From assembly GCA_022414725.1 (NCBI GenBank), contig CM039464.1, positions 18,903,844 through 18,967,843 of the forward strand: a DNA stretch of 64,000 nt, read 5' to 3'. This document shows, one piece after another, positions 1-9,931 of this stretch. Within the stretch, counting starts at the first letter, position 1; each line of letters begins with the position of its first letter. Made by a program: the position numbers and the translations under genes. Origin of the DNA: Microglena sp. YARC. Taxonomy: Eukaryota; Chlorophyta; Chlorophyceae; Chlamydomonadales; Chlamydomonadaceae. The notes under the pieces are model-generated. The model was given only the letters and a program-made list of their open reading frames with translations. It searched no databases and was not told the DNA's origin.

Positions 1-1
1 G

Positions 2-1379
2 CGAGACCAGCTGCTATACCCCTTCCCACCCCGCAGTGTTTGGAATGGGGCTGGGGAAGCTCAGAGGAAGCACTACGTTTCTTCTCTGTCCCGCCAGCCC
101 CCTCCACCTAGCGCCTTTCTGGATGTTGAACTCGAGCGCTGCTTGAAGGCAGTGGATTTGGACTACTTAGTTAGCCGGGGCAATGGCTGGGATCAGGTCC
201 AAAGCTGGCAGGAGACCCTTAGTGGTGGTGAGAAGCAACGGTTGGCAATGTCCCGCCTTCTGTATCACCGTCCAACCTACGCCATCCTGGATGAATGCAC
301 CAGCGCAGTTAGCTCTGATGGGGAGTGCAAACTTTATCAGGTGGGTGATCGCAGGGCGTAATGAAGGCATGGTATCCTATGCAACCCTATGTTCTTATGC
401 TGTGCTAATTTTTGCAAGGGATGTGTGCACCAGCGCAGTCAGCTCTGATAGGGAGTGCAAACTTTATCAGGTTGGACTGAAGGCAGGTGAAACAGGGTGT
501 TAGGGAGGCTCATCATCCTTAGCACAATTAGCTATGATGGGGAGTGCAACCGTCATAAAGTGGGGCTGAAGGATGATGGAATCAGTGCGTAATGAAGGCT
601 AAGTGATAAATATCCTAAGCACAGTCAGCTATGATTGGGAGTGCAATCTTTACCAGGTGGGTCTGAAGGAAGGTGAAAGCAGGCCGTAATGAAGGCGTAG
701 TATTAATTACATAAATGTGAAGCCTTATGTCGAGGCGTGAGATTGAGGGGGCCAGTCCGTTTGCTTGCGCTGGGGCCAACCACGAAGAAGGCATAGTATC
801 CTGCATACCTCTTTATTCCTATTCTGTGCTTATATTTATAAGTGTCTCTATGTGCTCAATGGCCAATTGTATGTTGTGCTGTGCTAGAATATAAATTACT
901 ATCTAGCTTGTATCCCCCCCCCCCCCCCCCCCCCCCCCTCACCCTCACCCTCACATGACAGTAATACTCGCCCCCTACATATTGTAATGCGCGCCCCATA
1001 ATCTCCTCCCCCTTCCATTATAGTAATGCTCGCCCCCGAGCTCACCCCCTTACATAATAGTAATTCTCGCCACCTAACGTCCCCCCCCCCCCCTTATATT
1101 ATATTAATGCTCATCCCCTTGCATTATTGTAATGCTTCTCCCCTACTTGTAGTAATGCTCGCCCCCTTATATCCTCCCCCTTGCATGATATTAATGCTCG
1201 CCCCCTACTTGTATTAATGCCCACCCCCTAATATCCTCCCCCTTCCATTATATTACTGCTCGCCCCCTATTGATATTACTGCTCGCCCCCTATTGATATT
1301 AATGCCAGCCACCTAACTTAATAGTAATGCTCACCCCCATCAGCCCCCTTGCTTATATTAATGCCCCCGCCCCCTAATA

Positions 1380-1416
<37 letters not shown>

Positions 1417-1655
1417 CATTATATTAATACCCGCAGGCGTGTATGGATGCTGGCATCACTGTGTTGTCTGTCGCCCATCGCCCTACCCTCAAGAAGTTCC
1501 ACAAAGTCATTGTACACTTTGATGGAAATGTGCAAACGACTGGGCTCGGGTGGAGGATGGAGCTGGCAGAACAGGGTGGCAAGCAAATCGAGATGAAGGT
1601 GCCAGAGAGTAAATTCCCTGCACCATCCTTTGCATCGCAAACAGTAAGGCCTTAA
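2..1655 (+). CDS. ABCD-type (peroxisomal) ABC half-transporter, 3' end, two exons
   Basis: C-terminal half of the nucleotide-binding domain. Exons: 2-340 (open at the window edge) and 1437-1655, joined in phase 0 by donor CAG|GTGGGT and acceptor CCGCAG|GCG. The first codons read RDQLLYP, the ABCD hallmark that follows the Q-loop. Then come the signature LSGGEKQR, Walker B with catalytic Glu (YAILDE), the D-loop SAVS and, in the last exon, the switch histidine in SVAHRPTL followed by HFDG and GWRMEL. ABCD half-transporters dimerise in the peroxisome membrane and import acyl-CoA or fatty acids using ATP; substrate cannot be read here. Oddities: about 40 extra Pro- and Ser-containing residues between LLYP and the helix before the signature, and a C-terminal tail (about 30 residues) encoded by the first unit of a tandem repeat that runs on into the 3' region. 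The stop is TAA at 1653-1655. Confidence 0.85.
298..680 (+). repeat. Decayed tandem copies of exon end plus donor (ABCD intron)
   Basis: The last about 45 bases of the ABCD exon (CACCAGCGCAG ... CTTTATCAG) and the start of the intron recur at about 428-475, 517-560 and 613-660. Each copy keeps a CAG|GT-like or degraded donor. Copies diverge with distance from the exon. Confidence 0.75.
703..785 (-). repeat. TTTA-tailed dispersed repeat, single copy
   Basis: Reverse-strand copy of a family with core CAAACGGGCTGGCCCCCTCA followed by ACCTCACGCCTCGTAATAAGG and a TTTA-rich tail. Relatives lie at 10.55-12.06 kb, 14.09-14.15 kb, 31.88-31.96 kb and 58.49-58.93 kb. Confidence 0.65.
908..1436 (+). repeat. 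C-rich degenerate repeat filling the 3' part of the ABCD intron
   Basis: Homopolymer C runs of about 30 bases near 908-938 and 1381-1413 bracket a degenerate unit of the type GTAATGCTCGCCCCCTAAT. It leads directly into the acceptor at 1436, so it may act as an extreme polypyrimidine tract. The other strand could form G-quadruplexes. Confidence 0.7.
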
Positions 1656-2150
1656 GCAAACAAGGATGCTGGGGCAAGGATGAGGGCAAGGCTCTACAGC
1701 CTATTTTGGCCTACCTCTGGACTGTTGCAAAATATACAAGCAAACGAGGATGCTGGGGCAAGGATGTGGGCAGGAAGGTATACAACAGGATGCTATGGAG
1801 CCAGGTCCCTGCACCATCCTCGCATCGCAAACTGTAAGGCGTTAAGCAAACAAGGATGCTGGGGCAAGGATGTGGGCAGGGGGGTAGAGAACAGGATGCT
1901 ATGGAGCCATGTCCCTGCACCATCCTTGCATCGCAAACTGTAAGGCGTTAAGCAAACAAGGATGCTGGGGCTAGGATGTGGGCTGGAGGGCAGAGAACAG
2001 GATGCTATGGAGCCATGTCCCTGCACCCTCCTTTGCATCGCAAACTGTAAGCCCTTGGGTGAACACGGATGCTGGGGAAAGGATGAGGGCACAGAGCAGG
2101 ATGCCGGGGAGCCATATCCCTGCACCCTCCTTTGCATCATAATCAGCAGG
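1618..2150 (+). repeat. About 108-bp tandem repeat starting inside the ABCD last exon
   Basis: Units start near 1618, 1808, 1916, 2021 and 2127 with CTGCACCATCC...GCATCGCAAAC and contain AAGGATGCTGGGGCAAGGATG. The first unit encodes the end of the transporter and its stop; the others lie in the 3' flank. Several units contain TGTAA, the usual polyadenylation signal of green algae, so several cleavage sites are possible. Confidence 0.75.
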
Positions 2151-2315
2151 GCCTTTTCAAACTTGAACTTGGTTACGCGGCTCCAGGCTTTAAGGATGCT
2201 CGCCGTCTTTGGCAGCAAAATAATGAGTTCAAATCAGCGGGGCCTTAAGCAAGCGACGATGCTGAGACAGAGACAAAGACAACATTATTGTGACGTTATT
2301 TGTACAATTGTACTC

Positions 2316-2514
2316 ACTGTTTTCTTTTCGGTTACGAGCAGTAGCTTCTAGGCAGCTTCCCTGGCTGGCTATTCAGCCGAACCTAAAGCAACCTTGTGCA
2401 CCTTGAAGCTGACGTGATCAGCTTTCAAGCGCTGCTGAATTTTTGAGGCTTAGCCTAGTAGCTGGCTCGAGGAGCCCTAGAAGTTGCTGCTAGTCGCCGA
2501 AAAGAATAACAGAG
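2316..2514. mobile_element. Foldback MITE (MULE-like, 9-bp target duplication)
   Basis: Ends are inverted repeats of about 40 bases (CTTTTCGGTTACGAGCAG near 2325 against CTGCTAGTCGCCGAAAAG near 2487). The element is flanked by ATTGTACTC at 2307-2315 and 2515-2523. A 9-bp duplication fits Mutator-like elements. A second copy is at 10271-10474 and a partial one near 32440-32570. No coding capacity. Confidence 0.65.
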
Positions 2515-2779
2515 ATTGTACTCCATTTACATGCTTCTTATTCTTTCTGTGGCCTGGAGTTCCTATGTTCTCATTCTGTGGAGAACTAGTGGGTATATCC
2601 CTGGTAAACCTGGAAGCCAGACATGCAAAATGATCAGGAGTGGTCTTGGTAGTGAGGGTTGTTATCGGGGGTGAAGGTGGAGGCACGAGATACCGCAACC
2701 ACACGTGGCCTAGATTTCAGGGATGCTGCAATTTTGAACAGATGACGCAAGCAAGAAACTATATATGCTTTGTTATATT

Positions 2780-2919
2780 TAGGGACCGGCATATCATATG
2801 ATGTTGTCCAAAGGCCAGTATGATGTCATACAAATTGTATCTTATGATATCAGGTATGAGTGTTAACTTTGGCCTAGCTAGACCGTCGTCGTCGCATGAT
2901 ATCATACTGCTGTTACCTA
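2780..2919 (-). mobile_element. hAT-type MITE copy 1
   Basis: Starts TAGGGACCGGCATATCATAT and ends TTACCTA, flanked by GTTATATT (2772-2779) and GTTGTATT (2920-2927), an 8-bp duplication with one mismatch. The interior has the family's ATATCATATGAT palindromes. Its core is inverted relative to the other copies. Confidence 0.7.
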
Positions 2920-2927
2920 GTTGTATT

Positions 2928-3566
2928 CAAATGCATCAAGTGTGAACATATAATATAACGAGTGTCAGTTCATACTACACCTTGTCACATTGTGTGTTGT
3001 GTTGGATGATTTGTATTCTTTTGTGCCGACATCATGAAGTGCTTCTCTTGTGCCTCCCTCCTCCGCTTATCTTTCTGTTTATCTGACACTGAGTTATCCA
3101 CTTCAGAATAAATGTAAGTTTCAAATGGAGAGATCGTAAAGCCTAACGTTGGGCTGCGGGAACTATAAATTGATGAATGTCTTTCAATGGGCCCAGAAGC
3201 CTGGAATCCCTCCCCGCCCCCGTCCCCTCATCCCCCACCCACCCACCCACCGGCGCTTTTATAAGTGCCTCTGTACTTTGTACTGCCTGCTGCAGTGCTG
3301 CACATGCGCAAGCGCTCCTGCGTTTCACGCTCTTAGTCCGACACAAAATATGCTGCCCCCTTCCCTGCCGAATATATTCCTGTACCGTAGTTAGCTTCAT
3401 CCAGTCAGACACCAGGGGCCAATAGCTGCTGCCAAAGTATCAGGTCGCCCCCGCCCCCTCATATTTCTCTTGAAGATTTACGTTCAGACATTTCATAATC
3501 ACCAGATTTTCTTCCTTCGGAGGTCAAGATCAGTGAGCCGTCGATTCGCCTAGCCGAGTACTTTTC
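2928..3566. other. Intergenic, no gene seen
   Basis: No convincing exon. It holds short pyrimidine-rich tracts (3200-3255) and presumably the promoter of the coiled-coil gene that follows. Opposite-strand and overlapping open frames at 3143-3425 have no recognisable content. Confidence 0.4.
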
Positions 3567-5376
3567 ATGAAGGACCCATCCCAAATAGCATGGCAATTAC
3601 GGATACATGAGATCGAGGTACGTGCTATGATATCCAAATTTCCCGCAAATTCACTTTATCTCGAGAATTCGTCAGAAAAGGCAAACAAGGCAGAAATTCA
3701 AGCCTTGGAATTTCGAATCCCAGGGCCTTCTGAAGCTTCGCCAGGCTGCCTGTGAAAACCAGCAAGGACTCAGACTCGGCCTTCAGCAAGAGCAAGAAAA
3801 ATGCAGAGACGAAGAGGTATGCATACTTCTGTCTTTTCCTCCCCCGATTATTCTCTGGTACCAGTTGTATATTGGGGTGGTAACTCCAGAGACTTATCGG
3901 GACAAGGAAGCAGCAGTCAAAGACTCAAACTCTTCCATTCGCGGTCCCTTCCGCCCTGCAGGGGAAATACCGAATAAACGGTAAGCTCTAACTGCTCGTT
4001 TATGAATATCTGCGCTCGTGGTGGTTTTCTAGTCATGTCTCCTTGGCTCCGCTTCTAATGACCATGGCAATGGAGCTTGTCTGCCGCGGTCAATAGGGGT
4101 AGTGGTGAATTTGGTGGAGGGTCGGTATAGTGCCCCTACTGTTTTGCAGGAGTGGCAACGCCATTCGAACTGAATCCTCGGTGTCGCTGATTTGTGTCTT
4201 GAGACCCACCTCCTGGGGAGAATTTATTTTCACAAAAAAGACCTTAGTCAGATAAAGTGCCATCATACCAAACAAACGGATTGGGTTTAAATAGGGAACC
4301 CGAAGTTTACACAGTTAAGGATGTTGGAGGCTTAAACCATAAGAAGTTATTCCCACAGTCCAAGAGAGGAGCTACCACACATGAAGTACAGAGCGAAAAA
4401 CTAATTATCCCTTAAAATTTCCCTATATTCCCAATCAATATTATAAGAGCCTGTGGTATTATGCTCGTCCTCCCGTAGGGCAATCTAAGCCTGGATTTGC
4501 TCAAACTGCAAGAGAAAATGGCAAATGCTCGCCATGTCTGCCTTACAGCCTCCAGAAGCGCTTCAGAACTTGAGGGGAAACTAGCCGATGGAAGTTCCCT
4601 CATCAAGTAAGTTGGAATTAGAAATGGTAAGCTCTCCACCTGATCTTCATCCACCAAATCTCACTCTCTAGAATTCATCAGGCAAACATGGCAAAGCATT
4701 TAGCATCACACATTCAAAACAAGCAATGAGTCCATGGCTGGCACCACTGCACTGCCAGGGTCTCTTCAGGTGCTGGGAGGCTGCATTTGTGCACAGTCTG
4801 AATAGCATAGGTCTTGGTCTACCGTACCTAGTCAAACATGGAATTGATATGGTGTGTGTTCATCCACCACCTCAAAAGTATGCTTCACTCCACTTGTCCA
4901 AGGCCTCAAGCCCTTTATATAAGGCAGTCATGATGGTGATAGTTTGATCTATCAGATTGATGTCCACTCCTGTAGATACAAAATGGAAATATGTTGTGTA
5001 GGTTGATTGCAAACAAACGGGGAGAAGAAGCTCGTGTCCGCAAGCTTGAAGAATTTATGCTGAAGGAAACAGCAGCAATGGCAGAGTATAATTCTCTCAT
5101 GGAGCAGCAGTGTGCATTGGCGAGAAGGGAAGTGGACAGACTTACCGAGAAAACTTGCAAGGTGACTGATTATACTGATCTTAGCTATTTCAATTCTGTG
5201 CATCAAAGGGACTTAAGCTTATGTCCAGGATACAGGTAGATGGGAAGCGCCCTCTCGTCTTGTGCTGCAGATTTATGATGCGTGCATTCACCGAAGTTGA
5301 ACGAGCAATTTGCGCCCTTCCAGTTATAATGCCCACAAGTATAAGTACGTAGTAAGTTAGCTGTACCCTCCTTGCA

Positions 5377-5410
<34 letters not shown>

Positions 5411-6443
5411 CAGCTTACCCTGCCCGCCCCAACCCATCCCAACTCAATATACCCATACCTACCGCCACTCCCTTTCATACACATCTTTTCCCCTCTTGGA
5501 TAAGGTAGATGGAGGTATATCTGCTTGAGCAGAAGACTACGGCAGACGAGTCGGAGGTATCAGCGGAAGAAGAAAGCAAGCAAAAAGTTCAATTGGATGA
5601 GTTGAAGGAGGCAAAAGAGATCCTTCAGCACAAGTTATATCACTGGAGGCATGAGGACAATACTCTTCGAGCAGCGTTGCAGGCAAAGCTTTTAAAGCTT
5701 GGAGAGACTGTGAAGGCAAACGAGGTAGGCCCATCATACCAGACCTTTTAGACCATGATCTGTGATCATGATCTAATATGATCCCCTTGGACTCGCACGC
5801 GGAGGTACAGCAGCTAACCATTATGATCTAACTAATATGACTCCACTTACTTATCTGATCCCTTTGGACTCACAGGCGGAGGTAGAGCAGCTTACCAAGC
5901 AACGGCAAGAAACTGCTAGCAGGTATTGGTGCAGATGCAATTAAACCCCTTAGCTTTCTACCTCGCTTTCAACCATGTAAAATGAATGGGGCCTGGACTG
6001 ATAAGACAGTTCTAGCTATCATGTTGTGGATACACACATCACACAGTCAGACATATGGAATATCACATATCCTGCTCAAGATGTGCTATCAGCCTATTAC
6101 TTGAACGTCTGGGAATGCTTGTGTGTGGGGTGCGGCTCGAGATTATGGATTGTATGTGTGTGTTGGTTGGGGGTGGGGTGGGGTTGGTTGGGGGGGTCTA
6201 CATTACCAAGTTGTCTGAACCTCAATGTCATTCGGTGCACTCCCATACCTGTTCCATGCTTGCTGCTGTAGCTGGGGTGCGTGATAAACCTGCAGCAATA
6301 AAATATCACGCATGCCCCCGCCCTATCATATCTCACCACACCACAATGATTACAGGTTCCAGGCACTGCGCAGGCGTGCGGCACATATGAAGTTGCGTAT
6401 TGCAGATGTGGATGCATCAATCGATTCTATCAAGACAGTGTAA
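3567..6443 (+). CDS. Coiled-coil protein, function unknown, seven-exon model
   Basis: Proposed exons: 3567-3617, 3724-3816, 4479-4606, 5002-5161, 5509-5724, 5876-5922 and 6356-6443 (TAA). All junctions are GT-AG and the phases agree, giving 260 residues. Nearly the whole product is heptad-like and rich in Glu, Lys, Gln, Leu and Ala, for example KLEEFMLKETAAMAEYNSL, DELKEAKEILQHKL and LRIADVDASIDSIKTV at the C-terminus. There is no signal peptide, membrane segment or catalytic motif. Long alpha-helical coiled coils suggest a structural or scaffold role (cytoskeleton, centrosome or flagellum are possible), but I do not recognise the family. The last four exons are firm; the first two, and the ATG at 3567, are weaker, and more 5' exons may exist. 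Confidence 0.6.
4125..4215 (-). repeat. Dispersed repeat (GGTGTCGCTG family)
   Basis: A stretch containing AACGCCATTCGAACTGAATC and CGGTGTCGCTGATTTGTG. Relatives: 22000-22070 on the opposite strand and 36838-36925 in this orientation. Possibly the remains of an old short retroelement. It lies in an intron of the coiled-coil gene. Confidence 0.55.
5381..5408 (+). repeat. Poly-C tract in intron
   Basis: A run of about 27 C bases in the intron between exons ending at 5161 and starting at 5509. Similar runs occur at 908, 1381, 13658, 15010, 17340, 59637, 59800, 61446 and 61571. Confidence 0.8.
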
Positions 6444-6589
6444 CTATATGCTGTTCTTGGGACCATCACAGTGCGCTCCATGACCTAGCTTGTTTGGTAG
6501 ATACCAAGTGGCAAGACTTTGACAATTCAGGTTTCTCCTTGACTCCTTCCGGAACTCACCAGCTTAAATTATCATTTTAGCTCTTGAGG

Positions 6590-6635
6590 CACAGGGAAAT
6601 GAATTTGTCAAAACTGACACATTCATTTCCCTGTG
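6590..6635 (+). other. Perfect-type hairpin 150 bases after the coiled-coil gene stop
   Basis: CACAGGGAAATGAATTTGTC and its reverse complement are separated by about 4 bases, with one mismatch in 21. It could be a 3'-UTR structure or a minimal foldback element (it begins CAGGG, like hAT ends; CTCTTGA occurs on both sides a few bases away). Confidence 0.5.
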
Positions 6636-8513
6636 ACAGCCTCTTGACAGTAAGATTGTGAGCATAATGGGATTGGGAGCATGAGTAGATTGGAACTTGG
6701 GATACTCAATTCCAACAGCCACAAATCCTGGCATTGGAATTTAGGACTGAGGATCCTCACGTGATCAGAACGACAGCAGAATGTGATGTACTAGTGCCCC
6801 CAAGGTTCAAGCCCATTGTTTGTGTACAAATCATGTGATGATGGATTCATCACATTGGGTATGGGTTACACTATGGTCTTTTTACTTGTCATTTAATGAT
6901 GTGGTGCATGGCCACCCTTTTGCTCGCTGCTCCTTATCATCGCGTGCCTCACATTTGATGTAAATAGGCTACATTACTTGACATTCCACACACACAAATA
7001 GGCTGAATCTTTAAAACATTAACGTGAACAGACCAAGTTTCAAACTATGCTTAGGTATCCATGTGGCATGTTTGGGGGATGCATGGAGTACACATCCATA
7101 GGAGGTAGAGCTGCTAGGTGTGCACCATGGGCCACATACTTGCAAATATATGCCACATGACACTGCATAGGCACCCCTATTAAGGCATGCCTAGGTAGGG
7201 ACTATTGGTGCCCATGAGGCCTAGCCAGACCTCCCCCTCCCACATGTAGACACACCCTATGTATCCCCCATGTATGCCTTGTGGCCTACCTAGACAATTG
7301 TTGCAACTTGGTCCGATGACTTGACCGTGTGAACGTCGCATACCGGGAATAGATCACCAGCCGGGGTCCGACCAGAGTGCCTATCTCGCTCCACCACCGA
7401 TCCTGGCTTTAGACCTGGAGATTGCTGAGAAGACCAAATTCAAGTTGAGCCCAAGTACTCTTGTTATGATGCAGTATGGAAGATGAAATTCGCTGAAAGC
7501 GTCGATAGGGTAACGTAAAAGTGAGACCATAGGGCTAAGCCCTGTGCGCCCTATACCACCCGACACCTCAGTCCGGGAGACTATGTGCCTACATTCTGCT
7601 TCACTGCTCATAAAAATAAAAATAGTCGGCGTCGCAGCCGCGAGGAGTTGGGTAGGAGGGTAGGGCTTCTGGGGGGCCGTCCGTGCGCGTGCGGTAGCGT
7701 GAAGCAAGGAATAGTTTGGTAATGCGTAGTTCGTGTAGAATCACGCCAACTTGTGCGTTAGCACGAACTGGAGCGCGCGAATCCTTATATAAGGCTTCTC
7801 AAATTCCTGCAGGCTAGCGACAAAACAAAATAAACAAAACAAATACCCCGGATTAAACAAAACAAATGCCCCGTATATCCATATTAAAAGGGGTTAAAGG
7901 GCAGCTGCGCTGTACCAACTCCAACTCGCCGTTGCATGAGCATGCGGGTACGGAAGGGCATTCTGAATTCGTGCAAGAGTGCCGCACCGATTTTCCACGT
8001 GGACTTCAACTGATACAACCTCCGACATAACCGGACACAACCTCCACAGTCGTGCCAACCTGGACTTGACCGGGGCGCCCAGACTGATCTGGATCAAAAA
8101 TCATGTGCCATAAAACTGCTGGTAGGTAGAAGCTCTTATTTTTATACTCCATACGCTCACCTGTCAAATTATGAACCGTCGGCGACCTGTTGCTTTGAGT
8201 TCAGATGCCACCGGGAAGCTTCTTCGTGGAAGGATCTATCGCACGATAGGAGGCACGAGGTACCTCGAGAACACGCAACAGGGTTTAAGCCGGTCGTACT
8301 CGCGACCCAATTTCATTCAAGAGACCCTATAGGAGCGCCTTCGCTCGTCAGTTCATTGCTTACCCTCGGATAATACTCTTGCGAGCTAGCTTATTTCGAT
8401 ATAGCCCAACCGTTGCACGCACTTTATCCGCCCGGGCGTCGGGTCCTTCTCCTCAGAGCCCAGATTCCTTCATTCCTTGTGCTGACCAAAGTAGCATTTA
8501 CACCTTCAGCACA
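6636..8513. other. Intergenic, no gene seen; ANKRD13-like promoter and 5' UTR at the right end
   Basis: No exon I can support on either strand. Minus-strand open frames at 7381-7707 and 7894-8097 lack recognisable motifs. 7800-7870 has a short duplication around AAACAAAACAAAT. The last 300 bases should contain the promoter of the next gene; I see no convincing TATA box. Confidence 0.4.
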
Positions 8514-9881
8514 ATGGATATATCTGACGCCGAGTTCGAGGATGCCATGGAGGATTTTAGCGAGCACGATTCGGTCATCTGGGAGGTAGTGTTCTCACCA
8601 CGCGAGGCCACATTTCTGCCAATATCTAAACCCACTGCTGAGAAGACGTCCTTAATCATGCGGAATGCAAGTGCAAGAATGGACGAGCCTCCCCAGAAGC
8701 TTATCTCAGAATACCCGCTGCACAGGTGAAGTTATAAGGGGGAAAACTGTTTTTCGTCAGTTGTAGAGCCTCCCGACTACTTCATTGGATTAGTGTGCGT
8801 TCGCTTCACGAATGAATCTTGCGTGTTTCTCATTTCCTTTCCACTGCCACCTCATATTACCTTCGGGGCTCACACAGAACCGGCCCTTTATCTTCCCCAC
8901 CCCTCGGCCAACACGCAACGAAATCCGAGAAATGACGATTTGTAGATGAATAAGAACTTTTCAGGCGTAGAGAGAAGGAGAGAGTGAGAGACAACAGGCC
9001 TCATGCACCCCTACTACTATTATCATAGTTGCCACTGCTCCTTAATCCCAAGTAGCTCACATGGATGAATACAGAAGAAGGGATTGAGACCCTAATTTCC
9101 TGCCATTTGCTGTTGGCCTGCAGCTGGCGTCTTCCTGCCCCATTCTCAAACTTTCTTTTGCTGATTGAGAATATAAGGTGCCCCACTTTATGTCTGTGCC
9201 TCGGTTTGCTTGAACCACCTCATTAGTACTACAGTTTTATGGCAGGATATCTGATCTGCCCTCTGTTCCTTGCTCATCTTCTCGCAGAGCTGCTTGGTAC
9301 AATGATGTAGACGCCATGAGGGAGCTGGTGAAATCCTACACCAGGCCTGAGCTCAAGGAACTAGACTGCCAAGGAAACTCGGTAAGAAACTCATTATGTC
9401 TACATAAGGGGTTGGTTCGAGGTCTCACACGGGCATATTCTCAAACGCCTAAGACCTTGTTCCATGTTGAATGTTCGGCACACAATGTTCAAATTTAACT
9501 GTTCATGGAAACCGTTGATCTCGACTTATGACATTTCTCCCAGAATGATCAGAATTCTCGGAATTTCAGGCTAAATCTTATGTACTGGTACTAAGTATGA
9601 ATTGCTAACTACGACCTGTTTCAAAATAGCAAAATCCATATCATCCACTGAATTGCTGTAAGCTTATTTCTCTGCCTGCCTTCTTGTCACAAGTCATGTT
9701 TAACGTCATCTTATCTTTTCTCCCAACCCGCTCTGCGTCTGCTGTGCAGGCGCTCCATATAGCTGCGATGCGCCAAAGCTTTGAGTGTGGTGCTGTGCTT
9801 GTGGATGAGGCAGAGTTCCCAAGCAACATGAAGAACAGCCGGGGATGGACCTCTATGATGGAAGCCGTGGAGGTATGTCCA

Positions 9882-9931
<50 letters not shown>

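Noticed and set aside
98..143. An ABCD exon beginning at the CCAG at 97 or an ORF start at 143
   Set aside because: The frame is open from base 2 and encodes RDQLLYP, an ABCD hallmark, so the exon continues to the left edge.
3962..3980. A 19-base microexon of the coiled-coil gene (CTGCAG ... GTAAGC)
   Set aside because: Its length is not a multiple of three and would break the phase between the exons ending 3816 and starting 4479.
7381..8097. Minus-strand genes upstream of the ANKRD13-like gene
   Set aside because: Open frames of 67-108 codons without motif, splice support or codon pattern.
8379..8513. Earlier start of the ANKRD13-like protein
   Set aside because: The open frame begins at TTG; the first ATG in it is 8514, in good context.
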